Positions 24,249 to 32,880 of a stretch of 53,417 nt of DNA are shown here, piece by piece. The DNA comes from Sulfurimonas sp. (GTDB taxonomy: Bacteria; Campylobacterota; Campylobacteria; Campylobacterales; Sulfurimonadaceae). The DNA lies in NCBI GenBank assembly GCA_026988315.1, contig JALSLJ010000093.1:1-53417 (forward strand). The letters are read 5' to 3'. The notes under the pieces are model-generated. The model saw only the letters and a list, made by a program, of their open reading frames with translations, was not told the DNA's origin and searched no databases. The position numbers were made by a program, and so were the translations under genes. Positions within the stretch are counted from its first letter, which is position 1. Every line of letters begins with the position of its first letter.

Positions 24249-26224
24249 TAGATCTTAAATTTACTCAATTCGTCTTGCAGTTTTTGTGCATCATTAGCTA
24301 ATGATACTGCAGCGTTCTCTACTTTAATTCTATGGTCATTATTTTGAGATGCAATCTCTATTATCTCATCCATGTTCTCAATAAGCTCTTTAGTTCTTGT
24401 AGCTATATAAGTACTTTGATGCATAACATCTTTAGATTTATTAGTAGTGATTGAGAGATTCTCTTTAGTCTCTTGTGATGATCTGATGAGCTCTTGTGCA
24501 GAGTTTGCAATATTTTGCATATTATCAGATGTCTCTGATGTCTCTTGTGAAATCTCAACTACATTTTGTGTTATGAGATTTACATTTGCACTTATTTCAC
24601 TCAGAGATTTTTGTGTACGCTCTGCAAGCTTTCTCACTTCATCGGCAACAACAGCAAAGCCACGACCATGTTCACCTGCTCTTGCTGCTTCTATAGCTGC
24701 ATTAAGTGCTAGTAAGTTTGTTTGATCGGCAATATCTGAGATTATTGCTAAAACATCTTTTATATTTTTTGCTTGTTCTGTTAGGGATGCAACTTTCTGA
24801 ACTAAATCTTGTTGATTCTCACTCCCCTCCTCTATAGATCCAACTACGGAGTCAAGCTTAGCAACAAACTCATCTAAAACATTAAAGGTTTTATGTAAAT
24901 CCTCCGTTACAGTTATAGAAGCTTCCTCTACAGCATCTAATCTCTCTCCAACTTCACCAACAAGGGCATTAATATTGGTCATTTTATCATCTGCAATTGC
25001 ACCGTTTGAAGCAAGTTTTTCAACAACATCATTGAGATTTTGAGTCTCAAACGCTGTTGCCTCAGACACCCCTTTTGCTTTAAAAACAGTTTCTTTAAAG
25101 GCTATTATCATCACATGGATAGCACGAGAGATTTGTGATATTTCATCTTTGCCCTCAACGACAATATCGCAAGTGAGATCAAGATTGGATGATACGCAGT
25201 CTATTTTCTCTAAAGAGCTTTGAACACTTTTATTGACCCCTTTGCTTATTGTAAGTATGATTATGAATATCAATATAGCGAAAATAGAATAGCTTAGCAA
25301 AGTTATAATCATGCTTAATTTAGAATCTGACTCAACTTGAGCAAGTATTGCATCATTTTGAAGTGCGAGCTCATCATCAACTTTTTTGAGCAGGTTGATT
25401 TTTTTCGTGATTGTTTTAAACCAAAAGACACTATCAATTCCAAAATTTCCAGTAATTGAATTTTTTCTTGCGATATCACGCATTCTGTTTACTTCATCTA
25501 CAGCACTAGAATTCATCTGTTGTTTGTAAAAATCTTTTGAAGCATCAGTTGCCATAGCTTTATAAGAGTCTAAGTAACTATTTTGCTCTACAACAAGTGT
25601 TATCCACTTTGCAAACATCCCCTCTCCAAATTTATCAGCTCCAAAAGTAGCACTTAAAACGGCGCGCTCTATCCCCGCACGCTCTTTTGATTTTAAAAAG
25701 TTAGTGTAAGAATCCAGCGCCTTTACCAGCTCAGGAGTCTCGGCGAGCTTTGCGGTTAAAGCAACTATATTTAAGATGTTTGTATTCATTTTAGTATAGT
25801 ATGCCACTTCATCTTTGACGCTAATATTTAAAGCATCTACTTTTGAGCGGATTGTGTTGATTTGATCCATTGTTGCTGTAAATGCTAAAATCTCCTCTTT
25901 TAATTCATTTGAAAAAGAGTTTAAATCCAATGTAGATATGTAAGCGACAAGCTCTGAATTTCTATTGTTAGTTAAAACTCTTTGTTTTGGAAGAATATCT
26001 GAAAACTTTTTCCCTTTACTTCCTATAAAACCAGCACTTGCCCCTCTCTCTTTTTGTGTTTCATGGATAAGCAAACTTAGCTTTTGGCTTAAAATATTTA
26101 GCTCTTTGACCTGCTCAATATGGGCTCTTTCATTAAGAGCTTTATTTACAGAGAGCCCTACAATAACTAAGGCAAATCCAATAACCATTGCCATAATGAG
26201 GTTAAGTTTATTTTTAATACTCAC
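24248..26224 (-). CDS. NIT-domain methyl-accepting chemotaxis protein
   Basis: 658 residues. A membrane helix at 7-26 and another near 300-322 bracket a periplasmic all-helical NIT domain with its signature [19 protein letters not shown] (about 51-69), known from nitrate/nitrite sensors. HAMP follows, then a cytoplasmic helical hairpin with the conserved tip [40 protein letters not shown] near 500-540. No C-terminal methylation-enzyme tether is seen. The GTG start overlaps the STAS gene stop (GTGA). Probable ligand nitrate or nitrite, fitting a denitrifying lifestyle. Its place between the STAS and PP2C genes suggests it feeds a partner switch in addition to, or instead of, the flagellar motor. 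Confidence 0.92.
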   Translation of the reverse strand: MSIKNKLNLIMAMVIGFALVIVGLSVNKALNERAHIEQVKELNILSQKLSLLIHETQKERGASAGFIGSKGKKFSDILPKQRVLTNNRNSELVAYISTLDLNSFSNELKEEILAFTATMDQINTIRSKVDALNISVKDEVAYYTKMNTNILNIVALTAKLAETPELVKALDSYTNFLKSKERAGIERAVLSATFGADKFGEGMFAKWITLVVEQNSYLDSYKAMATDASKDFYKQQMNSSAVDEVNRMRDIARKNSITGNFGIDSVFWFKTITKKINLLKKVDDELALQNDAILAQVESDSKLSMIITLLSYSIFAILIFIIILTISKGVNKSVQSSLEKIDCVSSNLDLTCDIVVEGKDEISQISRAIHVMIIAFKETVFKAKGVSEATAFETQNLNDVVEKLASNGAIADDKMTNINALVGEVGERLDAVEEASITVTEDLHKTFNVLDEFVAKLDSVVGSIEEGSENQQDLVQKVASLTEQAKNIKDVLAIISDIADQTNLLALNAAIEAARAGEHGRGFAVVADEVRKLAERTQKSLSEISANVNLITQNVVEISQETSETSDNMQNIANSAQELIRSSQETKENLSITTNKSKDVMHQSTYIATRTKELIENMDEIIEIASQNNDHRIKVENAAVSLANDAQKLQDELSKFKI

Positions 26225-26514
26225 AATGAAACCTTTTTCACTTTAAATACAGAGCTAAGGTTAAGGTCATCGAGCAACTCTATGAGTTGTTGATTGCCTG
26301 CATTTATTTGTAAATTTATGCCATCTTTTAATACCAGCTTATTAAAATATCCAATCACTGAAGATGTGATCGAGAGGGAGTCAACTATATGTAAAACAAC
26401 ACTCTTATGCTGAGAAACAATACTATCTATAGTATTTTTTAATTTTTGAAAATCACTCACACTTTTAATGTTGCCAGTTATCGTGAGAGTATTTGATGAC
26501 ACTGATATATCCAT
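26221..26514 (-). CDS. STAS-domain anti-sigma-factor antagonist-like protein
   Basis: 97 residues forming a single STAS fold: strand LTITGNI, helix, strand SVVLHIVDS, then [14 protein letters not shown]. Ser51 (or Ser52) in ITSSVIG occupies the place of the phosphorylated Ser of SpoIIAA-type antagonists. RBS GGAG precedes ATG 26514. First gene of the operon STAS, NIT chemoreceptor, REC-PP2C-HATPase; the last protein carries both the kinase and phosphatase expected to act on this one. The downstream target is not in the window. The 67-base gap to the rarA end must contain the promoter. Confidence 0.85.
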   Translation of the reverse strand: MDISVSSNTLTITGNIKSVSDFQKLKNTIDSIVSQHKSVVLHIVDSLSITSSVIGYFNKLVLKDGINLQINAGNQQLIELLDDLNLSSVFKVKKVSL

Positions 26515-26581
26515 AATAAAACTCCATTCATTTTAGTCTAAATTTATAATATCTAAATTTTACTAAATAATCATAATCCTA

Positions 26582-27763
26582 TCACAACTTAATAATATTT
26601 TCTTGCCATTCTTTCATTTTTTTCTCATATCCTATCTCTTTTAGCTCTACAAATTTAAGTGGTTTCGAGAGATAATTTTGTTTAACATAGCCACCAAAAT
26701 CGTGTGGGTAAAGGTAGTTTTTATTTTGCTGTGTGATATTTTCAGGGATATCAAGCATAACCCCATCATTTACCGCTTGTAAGGCTGAGTTGATTGCAAG
26801 ATATGAGGTGTTTGATTTTGGTGAAGCACAGAGATAGATGACAGCTTGGGCTAAAATGATTCTAGCTTCAGGGTAGCCAATCTTTGAAACACTTGTCATG
26901 GTAGAGGTGCAAAGAGTAAGTGCTTGGGGGTTGGCATTGCCTATATCTTCACTTGCTAAAATCACTAGTCGCCTTGCAATAAAATCAGCACTCTCTCCAC
27001 CATCTATAAGACGAGCTAGATAGTAGATACTTGCATCCATATCTGAGCCACGGATAGACTTAATCATAGCACTTACCAAATCATAATGAACACCCGCCTC
27101 ACTACTTCCCGTACTCAAAGCATTTGGACGAAGAGATTTGAGAAGCTCAAGTGTTATGTGCTTGTCGATATTGGAACTGAATTCTAAAAGTTTCAGTAAA
27201 GACCTAGCATCACCACCACTACTAAGAACTAAATACTCTCTTGCCTCATCATCATAGCTTAGATTAGCATAGATTAATGCTCTATCGCAAAGCTTATAAA
27301 GTGCTTCATTCTTAATTGTATTAAGCTCAAAAAGCATGGAGCGGGAACGGATAGCCGATGTAAGTGAAAAGAAAGGGTTTTCTGTAGAAGCTCCGATAAT
27401 TAAAACGGAGTTGTTTTCCATAACAGGAAGTAAAACCTCTTGCTGGTTTTTTGCTAAACGGTGAACTTCATCTATAAAAAGAAGGGGTTTTTGCAGAGTA
27501 TTTTTATACTGCTCAAATATCTTTCTAAGTTGTTCTATCTTTATAGAAGTTGCATTAAACTCATAAAAAGGCAAATCCATAGTTTTTGCGATTATTCTCG
27601 CAAGAGAGGTTTTCCCACATCCAGCAGGGCCATAAAAAAAACTATGACCTAAAACACCTTTTTCACAGAGAACTCTTAGGGGAGAGTTCTTTGCACTTAA
27701 GTGTTCTTGACCAACTATCTCATCAAAATTTTTTGGTCGTAGGAGCTGCGTGAAATCTGACAA
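26582..27763 (-). CDS. rarA: Replication-associated recombination protein RarA (MgsA)
   Basis: 393 residues, clamp-loader-like AAA+ ATPase acting at stalled forks. N-terminal RPKNFDEIVGQEHL, Walker A GPAGCGKTS (about 45-53), Walker B LLFIDEVHR, sensor 1 IGASTENP, Arg finger SRSMLF, and the C-terminal RarA tetramerisation domain with YLARLIDGGESADFIARRL, ASEDIGNANPQAL and YLYPHDFGGYVKQNYL. Length a little shorter than E. coli RarA. It lies 2 bases after yjbQ in a three-gene operon with an RNA-modifying enzyme. Confidence 0.96.
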   Translation of the reverse strand: MSDFTQLLRPKNFDEIVGQEHLSAKNSPLRVLCEKGVLGHSFFYGPAGCGKTSLARIIAKTMDLPFYEFNATSIKIEQLRKIFEQYKNTLQKPLLFIDEVHRLAKNQQEVLLPVMENNSVLIIGASTENPFFSLTSAIRSRSMLFELNTIKNEALYKLCDRALIYANLSYDDEAREYLVLSSGGDARSLLKLLEFSSNIDKHITLELLKSLRPNALSTGSSEAGVHYDLVSAMIKSIRGSDMDASIYYLARLIDGGESADFIARRLVILASEDIGNANPQALTLCTSTMTSVSKIGYPEARIILAQAVIYLCASPKSNTSYLAINSALQAVNDGVMLDIPENITQQNKNYLYPHDFGGYVKQNYLSKPLKFVELKEIGYEKKMKEWQENIIKL

Positions 27764-27765
27764 GT

Positions 27766-28164
27766 TTACCCAGCTATCACTTTAATCATGACCTCTCTCT
27801 CTTGTCTTGGTCCATCAAACTCACCAAAAAATATACCCTGCCATCTACCAAAGATAGGCTTTGCATTGACAACAGGGATGCTTACAGAATTACCCATGCG
27901 AGAGCTTTTTAGATGTGCTGCTGCATTGTCTCCAGAGTGGAGATAGTGAGCATCATTTGGTGCTACACGGTTAAGTGCATTTAACAAGTCGCGGCGAAGA
28001 GCAGGGTCTTGGTTTTCAAACATAAAAATACTTGAAGTTGTGTGTGGAGTAAAAACTACACAAATTCCATCTTTTATACCTGAAGTGATTACCGCTTCAC
28101 TCACCTCTTTGCTTATATCCATTAGCTGCGTCTTATGACTTGTTGGGAACCTCATTGTTTTCAT
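27766..28164 (-). CDS. YjbQ/UPF0047 family protein
   Basis: 132 residues matching the UPF0047 family along its length: FTPHTTSSIFMFENQDP, HSGDNAAAHLKSSRMGNSVSIPV and GRWQGIFFGEFDGPRQRE-like ending, with the conserved His and Asp cluster. Members show weak thiamine phosphate synthase activity in some species, but the physiological role is unsettled. Overlaps the rluB-type gene by 4 bases and precedes rarA. Confidence 0.92.
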   Translation of the reverse strand: MKTMRFPTSHKTQLMDISKEVSEAVITSGIKDGICVVFTPHTTSSIFMFENQDPALRRDLLNALNRVAPNDAHYLHSGDNAAAHLKSSRMGNSVSIPVVNAKPIFGRWQGIFFGEFDGPRQEREVMIKVIAG

Positions 28165-28949
28165 CGTTTTTCTCCTCTTTCTCTAGCTTTTTTCTCTGTT
28201 TCTTTTAAAAATGTAAAAAGTGCAGAATACTCACTTCTGCTTAAAAATCTTGTTTTACCAGTTGGTAGATTATTGAGTTCAACCTCTGCGAAACTTATCC
28301 GTTTAAGATCAGCTACATCCGTTCCAAAATGGGCAAAAAACCTTCTGATTTCACGGTTTTTCCCCTCAGAGATTGCTATCTTTAGTATAGAATAATTATG
28401 CTCATTTTTTTGGATTTTATAGCCTAAAAAAGGTGCAAATGTCATGCTTGTAACATCACTAAGCTCATGCCCACCAGCAGTTGCATCTGCAAGCTCAAGC
28501 CCATTCATCATAGCGTCTTCCATAGCTTGCGTTATTTCACCCTTTATTTTTACCTTGTAAATTCTCTCTAATCCTGAGTTCATAAGTGCAGTTGCAACTT
28601 TTGAAGCATCGGTTAAAAGTAAAACACCCTCTGTGGCATAGTCAAGTCTTCCAACTGGGATAAAATGTTTGTACTTTCTATCTAGTGAATCATATATGGT
28701 TTTTCTACCTCTAGGGTCACTCTTAGTTACAAGCTCACCCTTTGGTTTGTTGTAAACTATAACAGTATATTTATCTCGAGGTGCAACTTTTTTTCCACTT
28801 ATCCAAACATCTGCTTCTTTTTCATCAACTTGTGTTGCAGGATTCTCTTGAATCTCTCCATCTACTCGAACATAACCATCTTGTATAGCTTTGTCAGCTT
28901 CTCGACGAGAATAACTTGTATGATGTGCAATAAATTTGTTTAAACGCAT
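28161..28949 (-). CDS. rluB: 23S rRNA pseudouridine synthase, RluB/RsuA family
   Basis: 262 residues. N-terminal S4 RNA-binding domain (MRLNKFIAHHTSYSRREADK..), then the RsuA/RluB catalytic core with the nucleophile Asp103 in VGRLDYATEGVLLLT, KIKGEITQ and the ISEGKNREIRRFF motif. Modifies large-subunit rRNA most likely; RluB versus RsuA specificity is not decided by eye. First gene of an operon with yjbQ and rarA. Confidence 0.9.
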   Translation of the reverse strand: MRLNKFIAHHTSYSRREADKAIQDGYVRVDGEIQENPATQVDEKEADVWISGKKVAPRDKYTVIVYNKPKGELVTKSDPRGRKTIYDSLDRKYKHFIPVGRLDYATEGVLLLTDASKVATALMNSGLERIYKVKIKGEITQAMEDAMMNGLELADATAGGHELSDVTSMTFAPFLGYKIQKNEHNYSILKIAISEGKNREIRRFFAHFGTDVADLKRISFAEVELNNLPTGKTRFLSRSEYSALFTFLKETEKKARERGEKR

Positions 28950-29031
28950 CTGAAATGAGCCTTATTTGGTTTTGCTTGTTTTGTATTTTTATTTATCATT
29001 GTGTGATTATACCCTTTTTATCTTCATAAGC

Positions 29032-29047
29032 TATAATTTTGTATAGG
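29032..29047 (+). promoter_or_regulatory. nnr promoter -10 and RBS
   Basis: TATAAT at 29032-29037, followed by AGGAG at 29044-29048 and ATG 29056. With TATAAT 18 nt before the ATG the leader is only about 11 nt. It lies in the 106-base gap between divergent rluB and nnr. Confidence 0.45.
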
Positions 29048-29055
29048 AGTTTGTA

Positions 29056-30447
29056 ATGCAAAAGCTGTTTGATGAAGTTAACTTTCTGGATAAAAGATGT
29101 TATGACGAGTTTGGTTTAAGTGAAGATATTTTGATGGAGCATGCTTCTACAGGGATGGCGGAGTATATTCGAGAGAACTTTGCTTTTGGTTCTCGTATCA
29201 TTATCGCTTGTGGCAGTGGAAATAACGGTGCAGATGGAATTGCTTGTGCAAGATTACTTCATGGCGAGTATGATGTTAGTATATTTTATGTAAAAAAACC
29301 AAAATCTCCTATGGCACTATTGCAGGATAAAAGGGCAAAAAGCATAGGTGTTTTTGAGTGCTTGGAGCTTAGAGAGTGCGATGTTTTAGTGGATGCTGTA
29401 GTTGGCACAGGCTTTAAGGGCGAGTTTGATGAGACGCTCAAAACAATTATGAAAAAACTTAATGCACTAGAAGCATTTAAAATAGCCTGCGACATCCCCT
29501 CTGGATTACAGTCACATGGGGAGTGTGCCAAAGAGTGTTTTAGAGCAGATATATCTCTCACTATGGGGGCTTTAAAAAAGGGTATGTATCTTGATGAAGC
29601 AAAAGAGTTTGTAGGTAAAATAAAAGTTCTTGACTTAGGAGTTTGTAGAACTATTTATGAAAGACAAAGCTCTTGGAATCTACTCGACTTAAGTGACTTA
29701 AAGCTTCCATATCGAGAGAAGAAAAACATCCATAAAGGAAGTTTTGGGCATTTAGCTGTAGCGTGTGGAAGCAAGAAAGGGGCAAGTATCATCAGTGCAC
29801 AGAGTGCTTTTAGATTTGGTGTTGGTCTAGTAACGCTTATTGGTTTTGAAGATATAGAGATACCGTGTGAGATTATGTACTCACATAATTTGCCAAATAA
29901 CACTACTGCTTTAGCGTTGGGGATGGGTCTAGGTGATGAGTTTTCAAACTTAGAACTGGAACAGTTTTTAGACAACAACCTTCCCCTTGTTGCTGATGCC
30001 GATATTTTTGCAATGGGTATTTTAAGCACCATTTTAGAGAGAGAAAATCTTGTAATAACCCCACATCCAAAAGAGTTTGTTTCTCTTTTAAAACAAACAA
30101 ATATTGCAGAGATTAATGTCGAGATTTTGCAAAAAAATCGCTTTAAGTATGTGGAGGAGTTTTGTAGAAAATTTCCTAAGGCAACCCTACTTTTAAAAGG
30201 GGCAAATGTTATCATCGCAAAAGATGGAGAATTTTTTATAAATCCACATGGCACATCCGCTCTATCTAAAGGTGGTAGTGGGGATGTTTTAAGTGGCTTA
30301 GTAGGCTCGCTTTTAGCTCAAGGGTACGCACCTTTGGAGTCAGCAATTCACGCCTCTTTAGCCCATACAAAACTTGTTTTAGCCTTTGATGGTGCCAGTT
30401 TTTCACTTACGCCAACTGATTTGATTCTTGGAATAAATCAATTATAA
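29056..30447 (+). CDS. nnr: Bifunctional NAD(P)H-hydrate epimerase/dehydratase
   Basis: 463 residues. The N-terminal YjeF_N epimerase half (1-205) has ACGSGNNGADGIACARLL and the SGLQSHG loop. The C-terminal ribokinase-like dehydratase half (225-463) has GSFGHLAVACGS, VITPHPKEF, LLKGANVIIAKDG, and the active-site GGSGDVLSG near 406-414. It repairs hydrated NADH and NADPH. Residues match the family; nothing unusual. Confidence 0.95.
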   Translation: MQKLFDEVNFLDKRCYDEFGLSEDILMEHASTGMAEYIRENFAFGSRIIIACGSGNNGADGIACARLLHGEYDVSIFYVKKPKSPMALLQDKRAKSIGVFECLELRECDVLVDAVVGTGFKGEFDETLKTIMKKLNALEAFKIACDIPSGLQSHGECAKECFRADISLTMGALKKGMYLDEAKEFVGKIKVLDLGVCRTIYERQSSWNLLDLSDLKLPYREKKNIHKGSFGHLAVACGSKKGASIISAQSAFRFGVGLVTLIGFEDIEIPCEIMYSHNLPNNTTALALGMGLGDEFSNLELEQFLDNNLPLVADADIFAMGILSTILERENLVITPHPKEFVSLLKQTNIAEINVEILQKNRFKYVEEFCRKFPKATLLLKGANVIIAKDGEFFINPHGTSALSKGGSGDVLSGLVGSLLAQGYAPLESAIHASLAHTKLVLAFDGASFSLTPTDLILGINQL

Positions 30448-30468
30448 AATTTACTTCAAAAATTTTAT
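30444..30468 (+). terminator. Weak AT-only hairpin after nnr
   Basis: ATAAAATTT (30444-30452) pairs with AAATTTTAT (30460-30468) across a 7-nt loop at the nnr stop codon. There is no GC pair and no long T run, so at best a weak terminator. Confidence 0.3.
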
Positions 30469-30479
30469 ATATAAAGTTA

Positions 30480-30521
30480 TATAATACTCGTAACTGTACT
30501 GCACTTTAGTTGATTAGGAGG
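30480..30521 (+). promoter_or_regulatory. Promoter and strong RBS of the diguanylate cyclase gene
   Basis: TATAAT at 30480-30485 and a near-perfect Shine-Dalgarno AGGAGG at 30516-30521. The RBS spacing favours ATG 30527 over the ATG directly before it at 30524. Confidence 0.5.
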
Positions 30522-30526
30522 AGATG

Positions 30527-31909
30527 ATGAAAAATTCATTTAATCAAGAGATGAGAAGAAGATTTGTACTTATCTATATAGCGACTATCTCTATCATTAT
30601 CATAATTGCTACTCTTCAATACATCAACTTAGTTGAAAATGAAATAAATTTTCAAAAAAAGGAAATTTTAAAGAAAACACCATATTTCATCCAGACAAAT
30701 GATGTCAAATTTGTAAGCAAAACAGATATACTGAGTGCCTCCTTATTAGAAAAGTCGATACCCTTGCGTATAATCAAACAAGGCAAGGTGCACATACTAT
30801 TTTACACCCCAAAAGATAATTATTATAGATTTTTAATTAGGCCTATAGTAGCAATCTCTTGCATTATTCTTTTTATCTATTTTGTATTGAACCGAGTTCT
30901 TAAAAAATGGCTTTTTAGGTTAAGGGAGTTTAAAAAGTTTCTCTACAGTTATTTAGAAAATTCTATTATAGATGAGAGGCTCTTCATGAGGATTAAACAG
31001 AGCGATGATGAGATTTACAAATTAAGTGTTGATGCAAAAAAACTGATGGATGATAGCCTTAAAATATCAAAAAAACAGAAAAATTTTATAAAAATACTTG
31101 AAGAGCTTAATGAGGTTGTACTTGTTATATCTAATGAGTTTGATGTGTTAGAGTACAATAAACCTTGGTTAGAGTTTGAACAAAAAAGCAGTAACTTTTT
31201 AGATTATCTCAATGAGGCAAATATAGAAAAATTAGAGATAGCATTAAGTGATTTACAAAATTCCAAAATTCCAAATATTATATTTGTAGATACCCTACAC
31301 AAAGAAGAGAGCTATTTTGAAATTAAAATCATCCATACAAAGAGTGCTTTTGGTGTCATTATAAGAGATGTTAGTAGTATATATAAAAAGCATCAAGAGA
31401 CAAAACATATGGCACTCCATGATTCTTTAACAAATTTACCAAACAGAATGCTTTTTCTTGATAGGTTAAGCACAGAGATTAAAAAATCAAAACGCGAAGA
31501 TAGAATCTTTGCGGTATTGTTTTTCGATTTAGATAAATTTAAAGAGGTAAATGATAAGTATGGGCATGAAGCAGGAGACTTGGTCTTGGTAGAGTTTAGT
31601 AAAAGAGTATCTGGGCATTTAAGGGCTTCAGACACACTAGCAAGATTGGGTGGTGATGAATTTGTTGGGATTATATCAGATATTACCCATATCAGTGAAA
31701 TAGATTTAGTTGTAGAGAAAATTCACACCACTTTAGAACAAGCAGTTGTATATAATAACCACTCTATCTATATAAACACATCAATCGGCGTTAGTATATA
31801 TCCAGATAATGGTGTAAATGTTGATGTGTTAATGTTAAAAGCTGATAATGCGATGTATAGGTGTAAAAAAAATAGTGAGAAGTATTGTAAATATAATGAG
31901 GAATTATAG
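30527..31909 (+). CDS. Membrane diguanylate cyclase with PAS domain
   Basis: About 460 residues. Two membrane helices (about 14-32 and 105-124) enclose a short periplasmic sensor of some 70 residues. A coiled region and a PAS-like segment (about 190-290) follow, then a GGDEF domain. The catalytic motif LGGDEFVGI is intact near residue 375, and the inhibitory site RASD stands five residues before it, so product feedback is expected. HDSLTNLPNR starts the domain. Makes cyclic di-GMP. The HD-GYP phosphodiesterase at 34653-36155 is a candidate opponent. Transcribed alone. Confidence 0.93.
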   Translation: MKNSFNQEMRRRFVLIYIATISIIIIIATLQYINLVENEINFQKKEILKKTPYFIQTNDVKFVSKTDILSASLLEKSIPLRIIKQGKVHILFYTPKDNYYRFLIRPIVAISCIILFIYFVLNRVLKKWLFRLREFKKFLYSYLENSIIDERLFMRIKQSDDEIYKLSVDAKKLMDDSLKISKKQKNFIKILEELNEVVLVISNEFDVLEYNKPWLEFEQKSSNFLDYLNEANIEKLEIALSDLQNSKIPNIIFVDTLHKEESYFEIKIIHTKSAFGVIIRDVSSIYKKHQETKHMALHDSLTNLPNRMLFLDRLSTEIKKSKREDRIFAVLFFDLDKFKEVNDKYGHEAGDLVLVEFSKRVSGHLRASDTLARLGGDEFVGIISDITHISEIDLVVEKIHTTLEQAVVYNNHSIYINTSIGVSIYPDNGVNVDVLMLKADNAMYRCKKNSEKYCKYNEEL

Positions 31910-32009
31910 CGTTTTCATAAGAATTATAATTTATAAAATAATTTGAGGTAAAGTATAAGATTGCTTATGTTATAAATCAAAATAATTATTATAAACATAG
32001 GAATGCTTA

Positions 32010-32789
32010 ATGGATAACATGTTAAAAATTGGAAAATATGAGTTAGGTTCTCGTCTTATAGTTGGAAGTGGAAAATATGATTCATTTGAAACTACAAAAG
32101 AAGCAACACTTGCATCTGGAAGTGAACTTATCACTGTTGCGGTTCGTCGTTTAAATATCACTGACCCAGATAAAGAAAATCTAAGAGATACTTTCGCTGG
32201 AACAAATGTAAAGTTTTTACCTAACTCTGCTGGATGTGTAACAGCTGAAGAGGCTATCACCACTTTTAGACTTACTCGTGAAGCTACGGGGATCGATCTT
32301 ATAAAGCTTGAGGTTATTGGTGATACGCAAAAAACTCTCTACCCAGATGTTTTAGAGACTATCAAAGCGTGTGAAGTTTTAGCAAAAGATGGTTTTACTA
32401 TCATGGCATACACTTCAGATGATCCGATTATGGCAAAGCGTTTAGAAGATGCAGGTGCTCATGCTATCATGCCCCTTGCTGCTCCTATTGGAAGTGGTCT
32501 TGGTATTCAAAATCCATATAATATTGTTTTTATTCGTGAAGCTGTAAGTGTTCCTGTAATCGTGGATGCTGGGATCGGATGTGCAAGTGACGCCGCATAT
32601 GCGATGGAGCTAGGTGCTGCGGGAGTACTTACAAATACTGCTATCGCTCAAGCACAAAACCCAATGATAATGGCTGAGGCTATGAAACACGCAATTATCT
32701 CTGGTCGCATGTCTTACCTAGCTGGAAGAATCCCTAAACGCCCTTATGCAACTGCATCTTCACCAGTTGATGGGATGATTCAGTTTTAA
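32010..32789 (+). CDS. thiG: Thiazole synthase ThiG
   Basis: 259 residues, TIM-barrel enzyme that makes the thiazole phosphate moiety of thiamine. Motifs: [14 protein letters not shown], catalytic Lys99 in [30 protein letters not shown] and [12 protein letters not shown]. Stands alone here: no thiS, thiH, thiF or thiO nearby. No TPP riboswitch elements were found in the 100-base leader. Starts further in (MLKIG) are possible. Confidence 0.96.
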   Translation: MDNMLKIGKYELGSRLIVGSGKYDSFETTKEATLASGSELITVAVRRLNITDPDKENLRDTFAGTNVKFLPNSAGCVTAEEAITTFRLTREATGIDLIKLEVIGDTQKTLYPDVLETIKACEVLAKDGFTIMAYTSDDPIMAKRLEDAGAHAIMPLAAPIGSGLGIQNPYNIVFIREAVSVPVIVDAGIGCASDAAYAMELGAAGVLTNTAIAQAQNPMIMAEAMKHAIISGRMSYLAGRIPKRPYATASSPVDGMIQF

Positions 32790-32797
32790 ATCAAACG

Positions 32798-32832
32798 AGC
32801 GTCACCAATTTTTACAATGGTGACGCTTCCTT
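32798..32832 (+). terminator. Strong hairpin terminator after thiG
   Basis: AGCGTCACCA (32798-32807) pairs perfectly with TGGTGACGCT (32818-32827) around a 10-nt loop ATTTTTACAA. The following T run is short (TTCCTT). One of the most GC-rich and stable hairpins in the window. Confidence 0.75.
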
Positions 32833-32845
32833 ACGCTTGTTAAAT

Positions 32846-32880
32846 TATAATCACTTATACTCTTTGATATAATGCCAAAA
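32846..32880 (+). promoter_or_regulatory. Two -10 boxes before the ABC exporter, one leaderless
   Basis: TATAAT occurs at 32846-32851 and again at 32868-32873. The second is only 6 nt before ATG 32880, so transcription would begin at or next to the A of the ATG. There is no Shine-Dalgarno sequence ahead of this ATG. This suggests a leaderless mRNA. Confidence 0.45.

Noticed and set aside
29655-30254. Long minus-strand open frame (199 codons) opposite nnr
   Set aside because: It lies wholly inside the well-supported nnr gene, its protein is Ser/Phe/Lys-rich in the way antisense frames are, and it has no RBS.
31910-32009. TPP riboswitch before thiG
   Set aside because: I looked for the CTGAGA and ACCTGATCTGG-like elements and found neither.
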